Notes: generated by a model from the letters alone, not told the origin. Positions 35,667 through 48,035 are shown, counted from the first letter of the stretch. The stretch: DNA of 64,000 nucleotides from Laccaria trichodermophora (GCA_018417955.1 JACTVC010000024.1:372001-436000); one strand, 5' to 3'. Program-made: numbers and translations.

Positions 35667-38600
35667 TTAGTCATCATCTTCCACATCCCAATGTCTCTCT
35701 ATAATAATTTCTCCACTGTCATCATCCTCATCATCATTAATTTGAATGATTTGATGAGGCTCTTCCCGCTGTCCTTGCTTTTGAATAACATGCTGAGTGT
35801 GATAGAAAAGCATGGTATGCAAAAACCAATTAAAATTTCCAGTTTTCATTCGTTTGAGAATGGACTCAAATCCTCCAAGCCAAGAATTCAATTGTTCACA
35901 TGCCTAAAATTGAGTCAGTCAAATCAAATTAAAATTAATAGAAATGGATAATGCATACCTGTGTATTAAATGCCCGTTGAAGATATGGTCGACCATTCTT
36001 ATCATGAGCAACTTTGACAAGATTTGGAGCAGAACCATTTAATGGACCTGAGTTACACCATTTCCGGCACAAATAATCCAATGTGCGATGATTGATATAA
36101 TGGTAAGAGTCAACAATGAAACGTGTGGTTTTCTTCCATGTGGTCGAGATTCCTCAGTAGGATATATTTTCTCTAACCAATTAAGAATGTTGGTTGGAGA
36201 CTCAGCTCTGTCAAATTTAACCCATGCAATTACAACACCACATGGTGCTGTAATTGTTTCAACACAATAAAATCTGGCTGCTCCAAAATAATTGTTTCGT
36301 GGAATTATAACATCATCATCAGCATCATGGGGCTGAACAGTTCGGCGGAGACCAGGCTCCCAAGCATTTCTTTCTTCTGGCCTTTGTAACATCCTTTTTA
36401 CTCCAAACAAGCTTGCACGACTGTGATCAAGTTTGTATTTCTTCCACTCTGCTTGGTGAGAGCGGCATGCCAGTGTATTTTCAACCCTATCTCGAGGGCA
36501 GCCACAGATACGGCATTTATTCCCATATTCTTGTTCATGTTCCTCACAAAATGCACCCCCTCTTGTATTTTGCAAGTCTTTAATACATCCTTCTGCTGCA
36601 CAGTGCTAGAAAAAAAGTTAGCATCCAGTCTCTTGAAGACCAAGTAAGTTTAATTACCTGAGGGCCCATCACAACACCATCCAATATAATCATTGAACAA
36701 TCAGCATCATCATCACTGACATCCATAGCATTAGGATCAGCATTATTGAGATTGTTTGCCCTTAATTGGGCTGCTTGTCTCTCTCTTGTAGTATCTTGTG
36801 CAGATAAATTTGCATCTTCTCCTGTTAAAACAGGTACAGTAGAATTTTCATCTGCTCCTATTACTGCTGCAGGATCTTCATTGGCCATAAAATCTGCAGT
36901 GTCTTTATATGGTTGACAGCACTTAGAACATGAATGCTCTTTTCCTGGCTCTATTACTCCTCCATTTCCTAACTCCTTAAATGCCTGCTGGGTAACTTCT
37001 TCAATGTTCAAGTTTTCAGGCAACTCCAAATTATTGCTATTCACACTTGCAATTGTTCTGATTGATTCCTGAACAAAAGCTTGCCAAATATGACACCTGG
37101 TAACTTGGACCTTGGAGTCAGTAACTGAAGCACAGTCATTCCAATGCTGTGTATATGCAGAGGCTGATGCATGGAAATTATACATTCCACTAAGAACAGA
37201 ATGTGTAAAATTTCTGTCAACCCAAATAGACTGTCCTATCTTGAGAAATTGTGCAGAATTTAAATAGCATTTGCTCCAAGAACCATAGCTGTCTTTAAAG
37301 TGCTCATGATCTGCATAATAGACAGCACTACATTGCATACATTTGCCTGTTAAAACAGGAACATCCTCATAAGAAATATTGTCTTTGATTAAGGTAACCA
37401 ATGGGATATCTCTTGGTCTGGTTGTTTGCAAAAGGGCTCTAGATGCACACCGTTGATCAACACAAGTAATGCTGTCAGGACAAATAGCATGAACTGCTTG
37501 AATTGCAATATAGGAAACTGGCTGCAATCTCTCTTTGAACTTTCCCCGATGGTCATATGGGGTTAGATTCAATAAGTTTGCAAATGCATCAAGTTTGACT
37601 GACAATTTAGTGACTTGGTGATTTTGCTTTGGCCGATATTCTCCAGGACGAAGCACAGTTTTAATATCATCCTTCAATCGGTGCATGATAGCTCATGACA
37701 AAGAACGAATCCATCCAGAAGCTACAGTTTTATTTTCACCCTCAGCTGGATGCTGTTGGCGAGCATGTAGACTGAGCAATTCAGGATTTTCAGTCATTGT
37801 AAATAGGAGAAGAAGCACTGTAGCCAATGATATATCTGAACCAAATGTTTGTTCCACAAATCCACTGAAAACCTTGAATGGCAGATTAGGAAATGGTTGT
37901 GTTTTTGGAGCTGCAGAACAAAAGGCACAAAAGCAAGAATGATACACAGCCTTGTCATAAACGGTACAGCAGTTACAGTGGAAGTAAGGCCTATCAAGAG
38001 AGAGAATGAAGTGCATATGATGGTGAAAACAAGAGAGCCAAGAGATACTGCAAATCTGTAAAAAAATGGAAAACTGTCCAAAAGTGAGCTACAAGTACAA
38101 AGAAAAAAAAGAAGGAAAAATCTACTACTTCAATTTCCTGTGAGACTTTCCCTGAGCCTTAACCTTTCCCTTTCCCTTGCCCTTTGATGACCCATCTGGT
38201 TCAGGACTGGGAGTTGGACTGTAATTTTTATCCAAAGTCCCACCATTCTCCTGCCACTTCTTGATTTCCTCCATAGTAAAGGACAGCTGATCCCTAATCC
38301 CCCAAAGACGCTCAGTGTCAGATCGAAGGACTTGCTCTGGTGGACTATCCAACCAATCTCTCATTTCAGGAAAGGCTGTTTCTTCATCTGCAATTGCTCC
38401 AAAGGCTGGAACATAGTTTGCATACCAAGTTGACCTCCCAATAAAAACCTCAATGACCATCCATTCCGTAAAGGCAGGAATGTCAGATGGCCAGTTTCCA
38501 GCTTCCACCATTTCTTTGGCCCTAGCAAGAGCTGCAGTACACTCTAAGTAACGTCCCCAGGCAAAGCGCAGGCCTGTAGCTGAACGGTTGGTATAAGCAG

Positions 38601-41045
38601 CATTGAGATTAAGCTCTTCAACAAGACGCTTTCTCAATGCTGGAGACAATTTGTCTTTGCCAATCAACCAGTGCCCTAGAGATGAACCTTGCTCAACAGA
38701 AGAATGTCCAGCAGAAGTAATACGAGAGCCTGCACGAGAGCCAGAGTGTGCAGATACAGAACGAGACCCAATACTAGAACCAAGACGGCCTGTAAATCCA
38801 GGCAAAGAAACTGAGAGACTAGGATCAAACATAGTCTAGAGACCAGACATTTCATTAAAATAATTCAAAGAGAGTCTATGAATAACTTACACCCAAAATA
38901 CGAACAATCTTTTTGTTCTGCTCATCATCCAACCACTCTACATAGTCCTCATCCATTGGTTTGTGCTTCATGATTGATTCGAAGTGTCCTTGGACACTCC
39001 AGCCATCTTCTTCATATTTGAAGAGGCGATAGGCAGGTTCTATGTAGAGTGATTAATATATATTTACCAGAAAATTTAGCAAACTTACGTCAAATGGGTG
39101 AATAGTCTCAAGATCCACGACCAATAACATCTTGAATGGTTTGACACTTGCTGATATCAGAGACGTTGGCAATGAAAGAGGACTTGGTGATGTCCACATC
39201 GGGTGGATTGAGGTTTGAAATATAAAAGTGAATCTTTCCCTTAACTTGTTTCTGAGCTAGACCCTCTCTAAAAACGTCCATCTCCTCCCAGACTTCAGCA
39301 GCATCACCAATGTTGATGGCATTGCCCAGAGCTCTTCCCCGGAAGACTCCACCAGTTGAACGAGATGACCCATATGCAGGAATTGTCCCTTTTGGCGGAC
39401 TAGCCATAAGTGTATCTGTATTTGACAAAGTTGAATACAACATAATAAAATACAGATATAGAGGTTACCTTCATCCTGGTGTGTAGATGGGGCTTGACTT
39501 TGATTGCCATCACACTTGAGCTGCCACCCACGAGAATCATCTAAACCTTTTTACTTAGTACCAAGCTGTAGTAATAATACAAGATATATAATAAAAATAA
39601 AAATAAAAATCTTCAACCAGGAGGGATGAAGGATTAACACAAGTCCCTAACTTCTCAAACATCAGGATGGTGATGGGTTACCTACCCTCCCAATGTTGAG
39701 CACAGTCAGGATGGTGGTGGGGTATCCACCATCCTGACTGTGTTGTGGCATGGTAGCATCGACGCACCTGCATTAACTTGGCTATCTACGTTAGCATTGG
39801 GCTTCCCCATCACCGTGCGAGTGCTGGGCGCGGCACACTGATGCGTGGCCGCCTCGGTGCTGATGGTGCTGGTGTCGACGTTGGCAGGCGGGACACGCTG
39901 GCGCAGGGTCGTGTTGCTTGTGTTGGCATGTGCATCGTGCTGATGCGGGGCGGTGTTGGTGCTGGGGGTGGTGGTACTGGTGTTGGTGGGCGTGGCTTGC
40001 TGACGCGTCGCCGTGTTGGTGGTAGCGGTGTTGGCGCTGGTGTGGGCACGCTTGGTGCTGGCCTGGGCGCGCTTGGTGTTGTTGGGCTGGTCGTTGTGCT
40101 GGTCGACGTCCTGGTCATCCTGGTCGTCGAACTGATGCGTGGCCGTGTTGGTGGTAGCGGTGTTGGTGCTGGTGTAGGCGCGCTTGGTGCTGGTGTGGGC
40201 GCGCTTGGTGTTGATGGCCTGGTCGACGTCCTGGTTGTCATCCTGGTCGTCCTGGTCGTCTTCCTGGTCGTCCTGGTTGTCGTCCTGGTTGTCGTCCTGG
40301 TTGCCGTCCTCGTCCTGCTGGGTGTCTTCTTTGTCTGGTTGTTGGTCTTCGTTTGGTTTGTCTTCGTCGTGTCCGTTTCCTTCGTTGTTTGTTTCAATGG
40401 GGCCACCAAGTGGTTTGGCAGCCCGGCGGCGTTGGGTGGTGGAAGCGGGGATGGGCTGAGCAGGGGTGTCGTCGTTGACTGGTGTGGGTTGTTGGCCAGA
40501 GGAGGCATCGGTGCGGCGAAGGGATCGACGTGGGGGTGCGACACTGATGCCGCTCGCAGATAGCACGCGCTCGGCACTAGAATACACATAGAATAAAAAT
40601 AAAATAAAAAAAAGAGATGAAAGAAAGAAAGGGGGAGGGGGAGGGGATACGCACGGGGTTTGCTTGGACCTGGGTGGCGACTTGAGCGCCGCGTCCTCTC
40701 GATTGTGGTCCTGGGCGGTTTTCCTGTGGAAATCGTTAGTGGGGAATGAATTGGGGTGGAGATCGCACCCGATCGATGGCAATTGTCGTCGACGATTGCC
40801 ATCGATTGCGGGCGTACGCACCTTTGGGCAGGTGCCCTCGCCCGCCCTCGCTTTCCCCCCTTTCCTGCCCTTCCTTTGGTCTCCGTGGCCTGTTCCTCGT
40901 AGTCAGCCCACTGGTCGGGATCTTCTTGGTCATTGTCATTGTCGTTGTTCTGGCCACGTCGGGTGCGTTTGACTGGCTGCTCGTCCACGTTTGACACTTG
41001 GCGCTTCCTCAACTTTGCTGGCATGGTCTTCTTCTTTGCAGGCAT
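35667..41045 (-). pseudogene. KDZ-associated CxC5/CxC6 transposase, copy 2 (full length, mutated)
   Basis: Read from ATG 41045 (MPAKKKTMPAKLRKRQ). Exons in order: a basic/Asp-rich one; a short one (SPPRSKQTP); one with GISVAPPRRSLRR and DDNQDDNQ and TNTATTNTAT repeats; STGGVFRGRALGNAINIGD (about 39340); EEDGWSVQGHFESI (about 39010); IEVFIGRSTWYANYVPAF with FPEMRDWLD and a Lys tail ending near 38125; hydrophobic segments from 38055; PFPNLPFKVFSGFVEQ. The CxC5 cluster follows (CPDSITCVDQRC and GKCMQCSAVYYADHE), then WQAFVQESIRTIAS, ILDGVVMGPQ, the CxC6 cluster (36600-36430: GGAFCEEHEQEYGNKCRICGC), FYCVETITAPCGVVIAW, SYHYINHRTLDYLC, NGSAPNLVKVAHD and ACEQLNSWLGGFESIL, ending in an acidic tail. 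Defects: TGA at 37693-37695, and near 36125 a frame break with an apparent deletion where family members have a conserved catalytic segment. Otherwise complete. Confidence 0.82.
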
Positions 41046-41228
41046 CGTGCATGGTGGTTTGGACGAGGTGCGGTGGTTGGGTGGGTCGAATGAGGTTGGA
41101 TGTGGTGGGAAGGTGGTGGTGGGAAGACAAAAGGAATGACGTGGCAACAAAGCCAACGTGTTTGGTAAGCTTTCGGAACGTGCCGGGATGGAGGGTATAT
41201 GAGGTGCGAAAATTATGTGGCTAATAAA

Positions 41229-41303
41229 GCCTTCATGGTGTAGTGGTATATTGCGGCATTTGTTGGTGCCCAAGAGATTGAGTGTTCAATTCTGGGTTAT
41301 GGC
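41229..41303 (+). promoter_or_regulatory. tRNA-like pol III module with T-run
   Basis: 75 bases, GCCTTCATGG to TTATGGC. TGGTGTAGTGG fits the A box exactly and TGTTCAATTC the B box with one mismatch. Acceptor-like ends pair at 5 of 7 positions. A run of nine T follows at once (41305-41313), a typical pol III terminator. It is divergent from the transposase gene, 184 bases upstream of its ATG, and points out of the element. Of the tRNA-like modules inside these elements it looks most like a transcribable unit. Confidence 0.7.
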
Positions 41304-43216
41304 ATTTTTTTTTCCTTGTCTAATAATAACAATAATAAATAACCAGACATTGTAGACTCCTGCTGGACTCCATATGGAGTCTGGCTGGTTGATTGTGTTC
41401 TGAGGTGGAGTCCATGCAGTCCAGATGGTGGACCTGGAGTCCAGCTGGATTCTAGGCCAACATTTGGCTGGCTTGCCACCAAAGAAAAAATTGAAAGAAA
41501 TAGTGGATGAACAGCAGTAATCCATCTGGAGTCTGCCGGAGTCCATCCGGAATATGTGGAGGAGTGTAAAGTCCTCCACTACTACTCCAAATTGAGAAGA
41601 ATCACCAACTTTGCATTTCCAAATTCCATTCCAGTATGTTGTTGTTCAAGGAGTTATAACCCTGAACTCAAATGTTTCACAGAACCGGTATCATGAGTTG
41701 ATCAGGGCTGGTAGGCAATATCGTAATCTTACCGAACTGGCTACTTTTGGATTTGGACACAAAGATAAGGTTCCAAGACTGGGGGAGATGGTCTTTTTTT
41801 GCCTGACCTGCCCACAGCCCAGAATCAATCTGCCTGATGATTGGAATGAAAATCCTGAAGATCCAGAGAATTGGAAGTATACCCGAGGATTTGTAGCTGA
41901 TGGCAATTTCACAGCAGTCCACCAGAAACAGGCATGACCCAAGGACAATGTTTGGCTCAAAGATGGCCATGGCTTCATGACCCGAAGAGGGCCCTACTTG
42001 AGCCACCTTCGGGACACCATTGAAGATAATGATGTCAGTTTTATCCTTTGAGCAAGTTGGCCAATGTCTGATTCTTTCAGCCAAGGACATGTCATGAGCA
42101 TGATGCCGTCAACAATAAAAATGTATTCCACTGAGGTTTCGATGCTACAGGGATTGGGGCCATCGCTTGCCTTTGCCATGGCACATTTTGTCTGGGCTCG
42201 GTGGTAGATTTTCAAAAGGGAGAATGGTATGGCAGTTATCTTCAGGTTGAACCATTCATTTACGAAACAGGCAAATGAACATGGACTATGCCTTGTGCCA
42301 GGCTCTAAAGAATACCATGACTGGTGAAGAAAAAAGGGTTATTTTTGTCTATGACATCAACTGCCAGCATATGGTGAATTTGATGGCTTGGATAAAATGT
42401 GGTGCCAAACACCTCTGGATCAGACCGGACTTGTTATTGGTGTTTGGGATCGGCTTATTCCATGTCCATGGCCATCAAGAAATATGCTTTCCAAGATTTG
42501 CCCCAACATTCATCCCTGGGGCCGGTCAAACAGATGGAGAGATCTTGGAGACTCTGTGGGCTGTTCTCAACGAGGTTGGTCACACCACCTGGACAATGAC
42601 TTTGGCCCATAGATCAGAGGTATTGGATGCTCACATGCTAGATAACAACTGGAAGAAAATGATCAATATGGGTATGTATGTTCAACTGCTTTTACATTGC
42701 TGTTAAGCTAATAAAAGTCAAGTGAGTAGCCTTTGCAAGAAGTGGAAGCGAGCAAAACTCGGGCTCTCTGAGAGCTTCCAGGCTCTTGAAGAATTAAGTG
42801 CCTCCACAAGCAAGGAACAGATTCAAGAATGGGAGCAACAGATCAAAATGGCAAATTTGAACCGGGCAAAGGACCTTTCCTCCATGGACATCTATTACGT
42901 CAAGGTCAACGAAGGTAAGAAACAAGTTTTCCTTCATGATGGCCAGCTGTAAATCATTGAATTGGCCAAGACAGAAAAGGGCATTCGGCTAAAACTTATG
43001 ACTAAAGAACAGGAAGGCAAGGTCAAGTCTGGGTTAACCAGATGGGTAAATAGCGGTATCAAATTTCAGGAAGCCCAGTGAGTTAAGTCAAATATTGCTA
43101 GATTCAAATGTTGAACAATCCAGAGCCGAATTGGCCGCCTTTGTGAAGGCTCAAGGCAGTCGTCCAGGTGCCGATCAGAAGCTGGAGATGATGAAACATC
43201 AAGAGAAGCTGTCTAA

Positions 43217-43669
43217 GAGCCTGTTCAGCAACCAGAATCTGACAAGAATCTGGTTCATTTCTTCTGCGTTGTGACTTTAGGTAAGCCATCAATTTTACGG
43301 ATCTCTCCGAATCGATGTTCTTTACGTCGCGACCCTCACTGTCGACTGCCTTCCCGTTGTCGCAGCCAACGACGAGCACAGCAGTTCACTTCCTTTTCCA
43401 CCATTTCCTTTCATGTAGATACTACTCTACATTATGCACATGTATATCAATAAACATTTACATTGCTCTTTCTGTAGTAATCTCGAGGGGGAACGATGAC
43501 GAGAGGGTGTTGCTCAACGTTGAACACGACGTCAAGCGGCTTTAGACATGTCACGCCGTCCACGGTTTTGCCGTGCCATCAACAAATCACGAGAGAGGTC
43601 ACATCGTGTCACAAGAATCTGAAAGAATTGAACCAGATTCTTGTCAGATTCTGGTTGCTGAACAGGCTC
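43217..43669. mobile_element. Tourist-like MITE (PIF/Harbinger type)
   Basis: 453 bases with near-perfect terminal repeats of about 42 bases (GAGCCTGTTCAGCAACCAGA at the left, its complement at the right). The flanking TAA is duplicated at 43214-43216 and 43670-43672; the ambiguous match extends to CTAAG. TAA duplications and GA/GG-starting ends fit PIF/Harbinger. There is no coding sequence. It sits in the C-terminal part of KDZ2 between codons for EKLSK and RLEEFSEAG; the frame is continuous across one duplication copy. Confidence 0.82.
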
Positions 43670-44215
43670 TAAGCGACTTGAAGAGTTTTCCGAGGCTGGT
43701 CAAAGCCATTTTCCCAACTTGGATATTGATGAAGGAACTATTCATGAACCACCACTCTCGGAGGAGATTGTGGATGACGATGACTGGAGCGATTGTGATG
43801 GGGAGGAGATTCCAGTACCCAGTATACCTGGTTTGCCTGATTGGGGGTATGGATGGGCCAAACATCAACAAGTCCTCTTACCATCCTCATTCCAATTGGC
43901 CCTTCTGCCTATAGCACTGGGAGAGGCCCGGTGCATAGAGATTGAATTGAGAGTGGCCCAGGCAAACAATGCTCTCAGACATTTACAGGAAGCCATCGGT
44001 TACAAGTCATTCCTTTACCACAGGAGAGTTCAATCAGAGAAATCAAAAAAATGTGTAACTCAGGCTTATGATGCTGTACAAGGATCAGATTGCGATATGA
44101 AAAGTGCTCTCTGTGCATACAACCAAGCTCAATGGGCTCTCAATCAGCTCAATGCTCCTCAAGGCACTTGTGACCGATACAAGCTGATAGGGAAAAAAGA
44201 TATGAGGGCACTAAC

Positions 44216-46128
44216 GAGGTCTTTACCTTCCCCGGGTTATTCCATATGGAATCCATGGAATCAATGTTGGCTGAGGACCCAGCCATTTCCTTATGGAATG
44301 ACCATGTAATGATTAATTCCATATGGATTCCAACACCACTCCATATGGATTCCATTGGATTCCACATGGAATGCAGGCATATCCACCTTGGATTCCATGG
44401 ATGACTATTATACCATTAGAATACAGTATTTATAGTGTCCTTACTATATTTAAGTAAAAATAGAAATTTTACATCTACAGGAATTGAACTCTCGACCTCG
44501 TCAATATTAGCAGTGCTCAAACTAACTGAGCCACAAAGGCATTATTATATGGTAAAGTAAAGGTATGTATTTACCGCCTTTTGTCAGGTGGCGTCTCAAA
44601 CATGACACGACGCATTGCCAATGCCACGTCGTTTCTTCCTTCCACCACCACCATCACCATCCACCCCACCGTTTCAAGCCACGACGACCGCCTGTGACAT
44701 CGACGTCGACCACGACCATGACCACGCTGACGACAACGACCATGCTGACGATGCACGACAACATGCAATGTCGTCAACAACGACCCCGCCATTGCAAGAG
44801 CCACACGACATGGCAACACCACGTCACATGGATGGGAGGTGACGACGACGACAACACGGAACATCAATGGACGTTCCGCCTCAACTGCAGCCCAGGTAAG
44901 TGGACTGGGTAACCCCTCCCAGTCCACCTTTTGACAACAACAAACCAGGTACCACGACACACGGATGGGAGGCAACGACAATGATGCGGGGACGTTCCGA
45001 CATGACAACTGAGGAGCCGCCCACCCACAAACAACGCACATGGCCCCACGCGACCCCCACTGCCCACAAGCACCCACGAAAAGAAATGAGTGTGCAGACA
45101 CGACAACAACAGCATGACACCGAGGACGGTGCCATGTCACACCGCAACCATGAACACCCACCAACGTCAATGCCCGCCCACGACACGACAACGACGAAAT
45201 CCGCCCACCAACGAATGACACCCACTGCCCCACACAACCCCACCGCCCACAAACGCCCACCCACAACAACGACTGCCCACGAGTGCCCATGACGCAACAA
45301 CGAACGCCCACAAACGCCCATGCACGACAACGAAAACCCACGAGCACAACGCCAACACCAACGCGAAGATGAACGAAACGGCAACCCACCCCCATGGATC
45401 CCAATACAGCCCACCACCCATGACCGACGACGACGCACACGTGCCTACGCACAGAGGATTCCGCTTGCATCAATGGAAATGGGCAACGACGAGCCCAGGT
45501 GAGCTCCCCCTCCCTCCATCATTCCTCACCACCACCCTTCCATCATCCCCCCTCCCTCCCTCTGTTGCTCCCCCTCCCATTTCTCCCCCTCCCTCCATTG
45601 CTCCCCCTCCCATTGCTCCCCCCTCCATCCATTCCCACCTCACCCTTCACCACTCCCTCCCTTCACCACTCCCTCTCTCCTCCATCACTCCATCCCCCTC
45701 CCTCCCCCCTCACTCTCTACTACATTATCCCCCCTCCATCACTTCCCCCTGTCTTCCCCCCTCCCTTAAATATTGAGTATAGTAAAAATAAATTGTGTAG
45801 TCTATTTAATACATTTCAATTTTTCCTGCTCAACTTAGAATCATTTCATAAAGTCATTCCATGTGGATTCCATATGGATTCCACCCTTAAAATGGTATAG
45901 AACATATAGAAAAAAGTATGGATTCCATGTGGAAAAAGTATGGAATCCATCAGCCATTCCATGGAATCCATCCCCCAAAGTCATGGAATCCATTCCCCAT
46001 TCCATGGAATCCATCCCCCCCTTCCATGGAATCCATCCCCCCTTCCATGGAATCCATCTGGAATTTCTGCAGTTCACCCCCCATTCCATGGATTCCACAT
46101 GGAATAACCTGGGGAGGGTAAAGTATTG
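44216..46128. mobile_element. Non-autonomous KDZ/hAT-like element E10
   Basis: Complete element, 1913 bases. Ends are GAGGTCTTTAC at 44216 and GTAAAGTATTG at 46118-46128, with the 8-base duplication GCACTAAC at 44208-44215 and 46129-46136. Arrays are CCATATGGAATCC and GGAATCCATCC types. The interior holds a tRNA-like module, GTGGCGTCTCAAA, a CAC/ACGAC-rich CpG tract containing AG/GTAAGT and AG/GTGAGC donor-like sites, a polypyrimidine tract (about 45500-45770) and TAGTCTATTTAATACATTT. It is a sister of E3. It interrupts KDZ2 between LT and IYDGNARGQRN. Confidence 0.92.
44473..44540 (-). promoter_or_regulatory. tRNA-like pol III module in E10
   Basis: The minus strand has TGGCTCAGTTA (A box, one mismatch) and AGTTCAATTC (B box, one mismatch). 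A TTTCTATTTTTA stretch follows downstream. It has the same position and orientation as in E3, which supports common descent. Confidence 0.6.
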
Positions 46129-46365
46129 GCACTAACTACCATATATGATGGCAATGCCCGGGGTCAAAGAAATATTGCTTTGCCATGGTCCTGGAATATG
46201 GCCATGGCTGATGATTCCCTGGGTTCAACTTACATGGAACAAGGTCAGATCCAATCACTTTTATTACTCTAGATGAATTGAAACCAGACAATCCAATAGT
46301 GTATCGGGTGAATTGGCTTAGAGCAAAAGGTCGGTATGACCGATGGTCAGAAGAGCATACCTTGA

Positions 46366-48035
46366 CAGTACTTTACAGTGCCCCACCTATTCCTGCAGGA
46401 ATCCTGCAGGAATGGGGTCATTCCAGTGGAATTCCAGGGGAATCCTGCAGGAATAGAGTCATTCCAGTGGAATTCCAGGGGAATCCTGCAGGAATAGAGT
46501 CATTCCAGTGGAATTCCAGAGGAATTCCTGAGGAATCCTGAGGAATCCAGAGGAATTCCACTGGAATAGGACTGGAATCAAGCAGAGTAAGTTTTTTTCA
46601 GCTCCAACCTTATCCTGATGACTTGGCACTCATATTTCTTTATAAAATTCACATGTAAAAGTCATAGATTGAGTTGTAATGTATTTAAAATGTACTACTA
46701 CACACACTACACAGTTTATCTTAAAGGGAGGGGGTAGGGGAGGGACAAGGTGGGGGTGTATTTATATTTTTGAGAGGGACAAGGAAGGGGGAAGAACAAG
46801 GGAGGGGAGGGAGGAAGGGGGAAGGACAAGAAGGAGGGAAGGAAGGAAGGGGGAGGGACAAGGAAGGGGGAGGGACAAGGAAGGGGGAGGGACAAGGAAA
46901 GGGGGGAGGGAGGAAAGGGGGGAGGGAGGGAAGGGGGGAGGGAGGAAAGGGGGGAGGGAGGAAAGGGGGGAGGGAGGAAAGGGGGGAGGGAATGGTGGAG
47001 CAAAGGGGAAGGGAGCAAGGGGGAGGGACAAGGAAAGGGGGAAGGAGGAAGGGAATGGTGGAGGGGAGAGGGAGTGTGGCTGGGACCTCGGCCATCGTCG
47101 TCCCACGTTGGCGTCCCATCGTTGTGTCGCATTCCGTTGTCGTCTCCTCGTCGCGTGTTCGCGTTTCGTTGTGTGTCCGCGTTTTTGCGTTATTCGTGGG
47201 CGTTGTCGTCACCGTCGTCGTGGGTGCTGGTTGTTGTTGAGGGCGTCGTCGTGGGTGGCGTTGGTGTGGACGTGGTGGTTTTGGTAGGCGGCGTGGTGCT
47301 GTCGTGTGTCGTGTGGGCGGTGCGTGGTTTTCGGTGGGCGGTGCGTGGTTTTCAGTGGGCGGCGCGTGTTTTTCGGTGGGTGGTGGGATGTTTTCGTGGG
47401 CGGGGTATGGTTTTCGTGGGCGCTGGCGGTGTACATGGGTGGTGGGCGTTGTTTTTTGCCCATCGGGTGTTGTTTTGTGTCCGGGGGCGTTGTTTTCGTG
47501 GGCGTTGGGTGTTTTCGTGGGTTACAGCGCTCGTTTCGTGACGTGGCGTCGCCGCGTTGTTGTTGAAGGGTGTCGTGGTCGATGTTGGTGGTCGTGGTGG
47601 CCATGGGTGATCGAGGAGCGACGTTGGCGGTGGTGGCTATGGGTGACGGTGATGGCGTGGCGTTGGCGGCGGCGACGAGCATGGTGCTGGTGGTGGAAGA
47701 AGAGAGTGGCCATGTTTGGTGAGCATGTTCACCAAACAAACATTGTTTGTGATCCATTGAAAATAAATAAACTATAATACAGTAACAAATAAATAAAATA
47801 AACAGATTGGACTGGAATCCCATTCCTGCTCATTCCGGGGAACACCATTCCTGCCCATTCCGGGGAACATTCCGGTGTGCATTCCGGAATCCACCGGAAT
47901 TCCACCGGAATGGAAAACACCGGAATAAACAATTTAGCAGGGCCTTCTGCTAAATTCCATTCCACCGGAATCCACCGGAATTCCACCAGAATGACCGGAT
48001 TCCTGCAGGAATAGGGGGGGCACTGCTAAGACCTC
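46366..48035. mobile_element. Non-autonomous KDZ/hAT-like element E11
   Basis: Complete element, 1670 bases. Ends are CAGTACTTTAC at 46366 and GCTAAGACCTC at 48025-48035, with the 8-base duplication TACCTTGA at 46358-46365 and 48036-48043. CCTGCAGGAAT and GGAATTCC arrays lie at both ends. The interior has a polypurine tract (about 46720-47080) and a CpG-rich GTGGGCG tract. On the minus strand MDHKQCLFGEHAHQT begins a Thr/Pro/His-rich open frame near 47760. It is a sister of E2. It interrupts KDZ2 between SEEHTL and IPNEMNW. Confidence 0.92.

Larger units (their letters stand above)
35364..41576. mobile_element. Complete 6.2-kb KDZ-type element carrying the CxC5/CxC6 transposase
   Basis: Ends are GTGTACTTTAC at 35364 and GTAAAGTCCTC at 41566-41576, with the 8-base duplication CACTACTA at 35356-35363 and 41577-41584. 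Subterminal arrays of TGGACTCCAGATGGACTCC type lie inside both ends. A single large minus-strand gene (35667-41045) fills the element, and a tRNA-like module lies between its 5' end and the right terminus. The insertion interrupts KDZ2 codons (SPTHY and YSKLRRITN on either side). The 8-base duplication fits KDZ as well as hAT elements. It is the only full-length copy of the four CxC5/CxC6 loci in the window. Confidence 0.9.

Noticed and set aside
39706..41273. Two long overlapping minus frames (371 and 487 codons) as separate genes
   Set aside because: Both overlap exons of the one CxC5/CxC6 gene. The DDNQDDNQ/TNTATT repeats are open in two frames; only the frame carrying GISVAPP is supported by the other copies.
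41229..41303. Functional tRNA gene
   Set aside because: A and B boxes and a T-run are present, but acceptor pairing is 5 of 7 and the arms are irregular. Related modules in other elements lack acceptor stems, so it is described as tRNA-like only.
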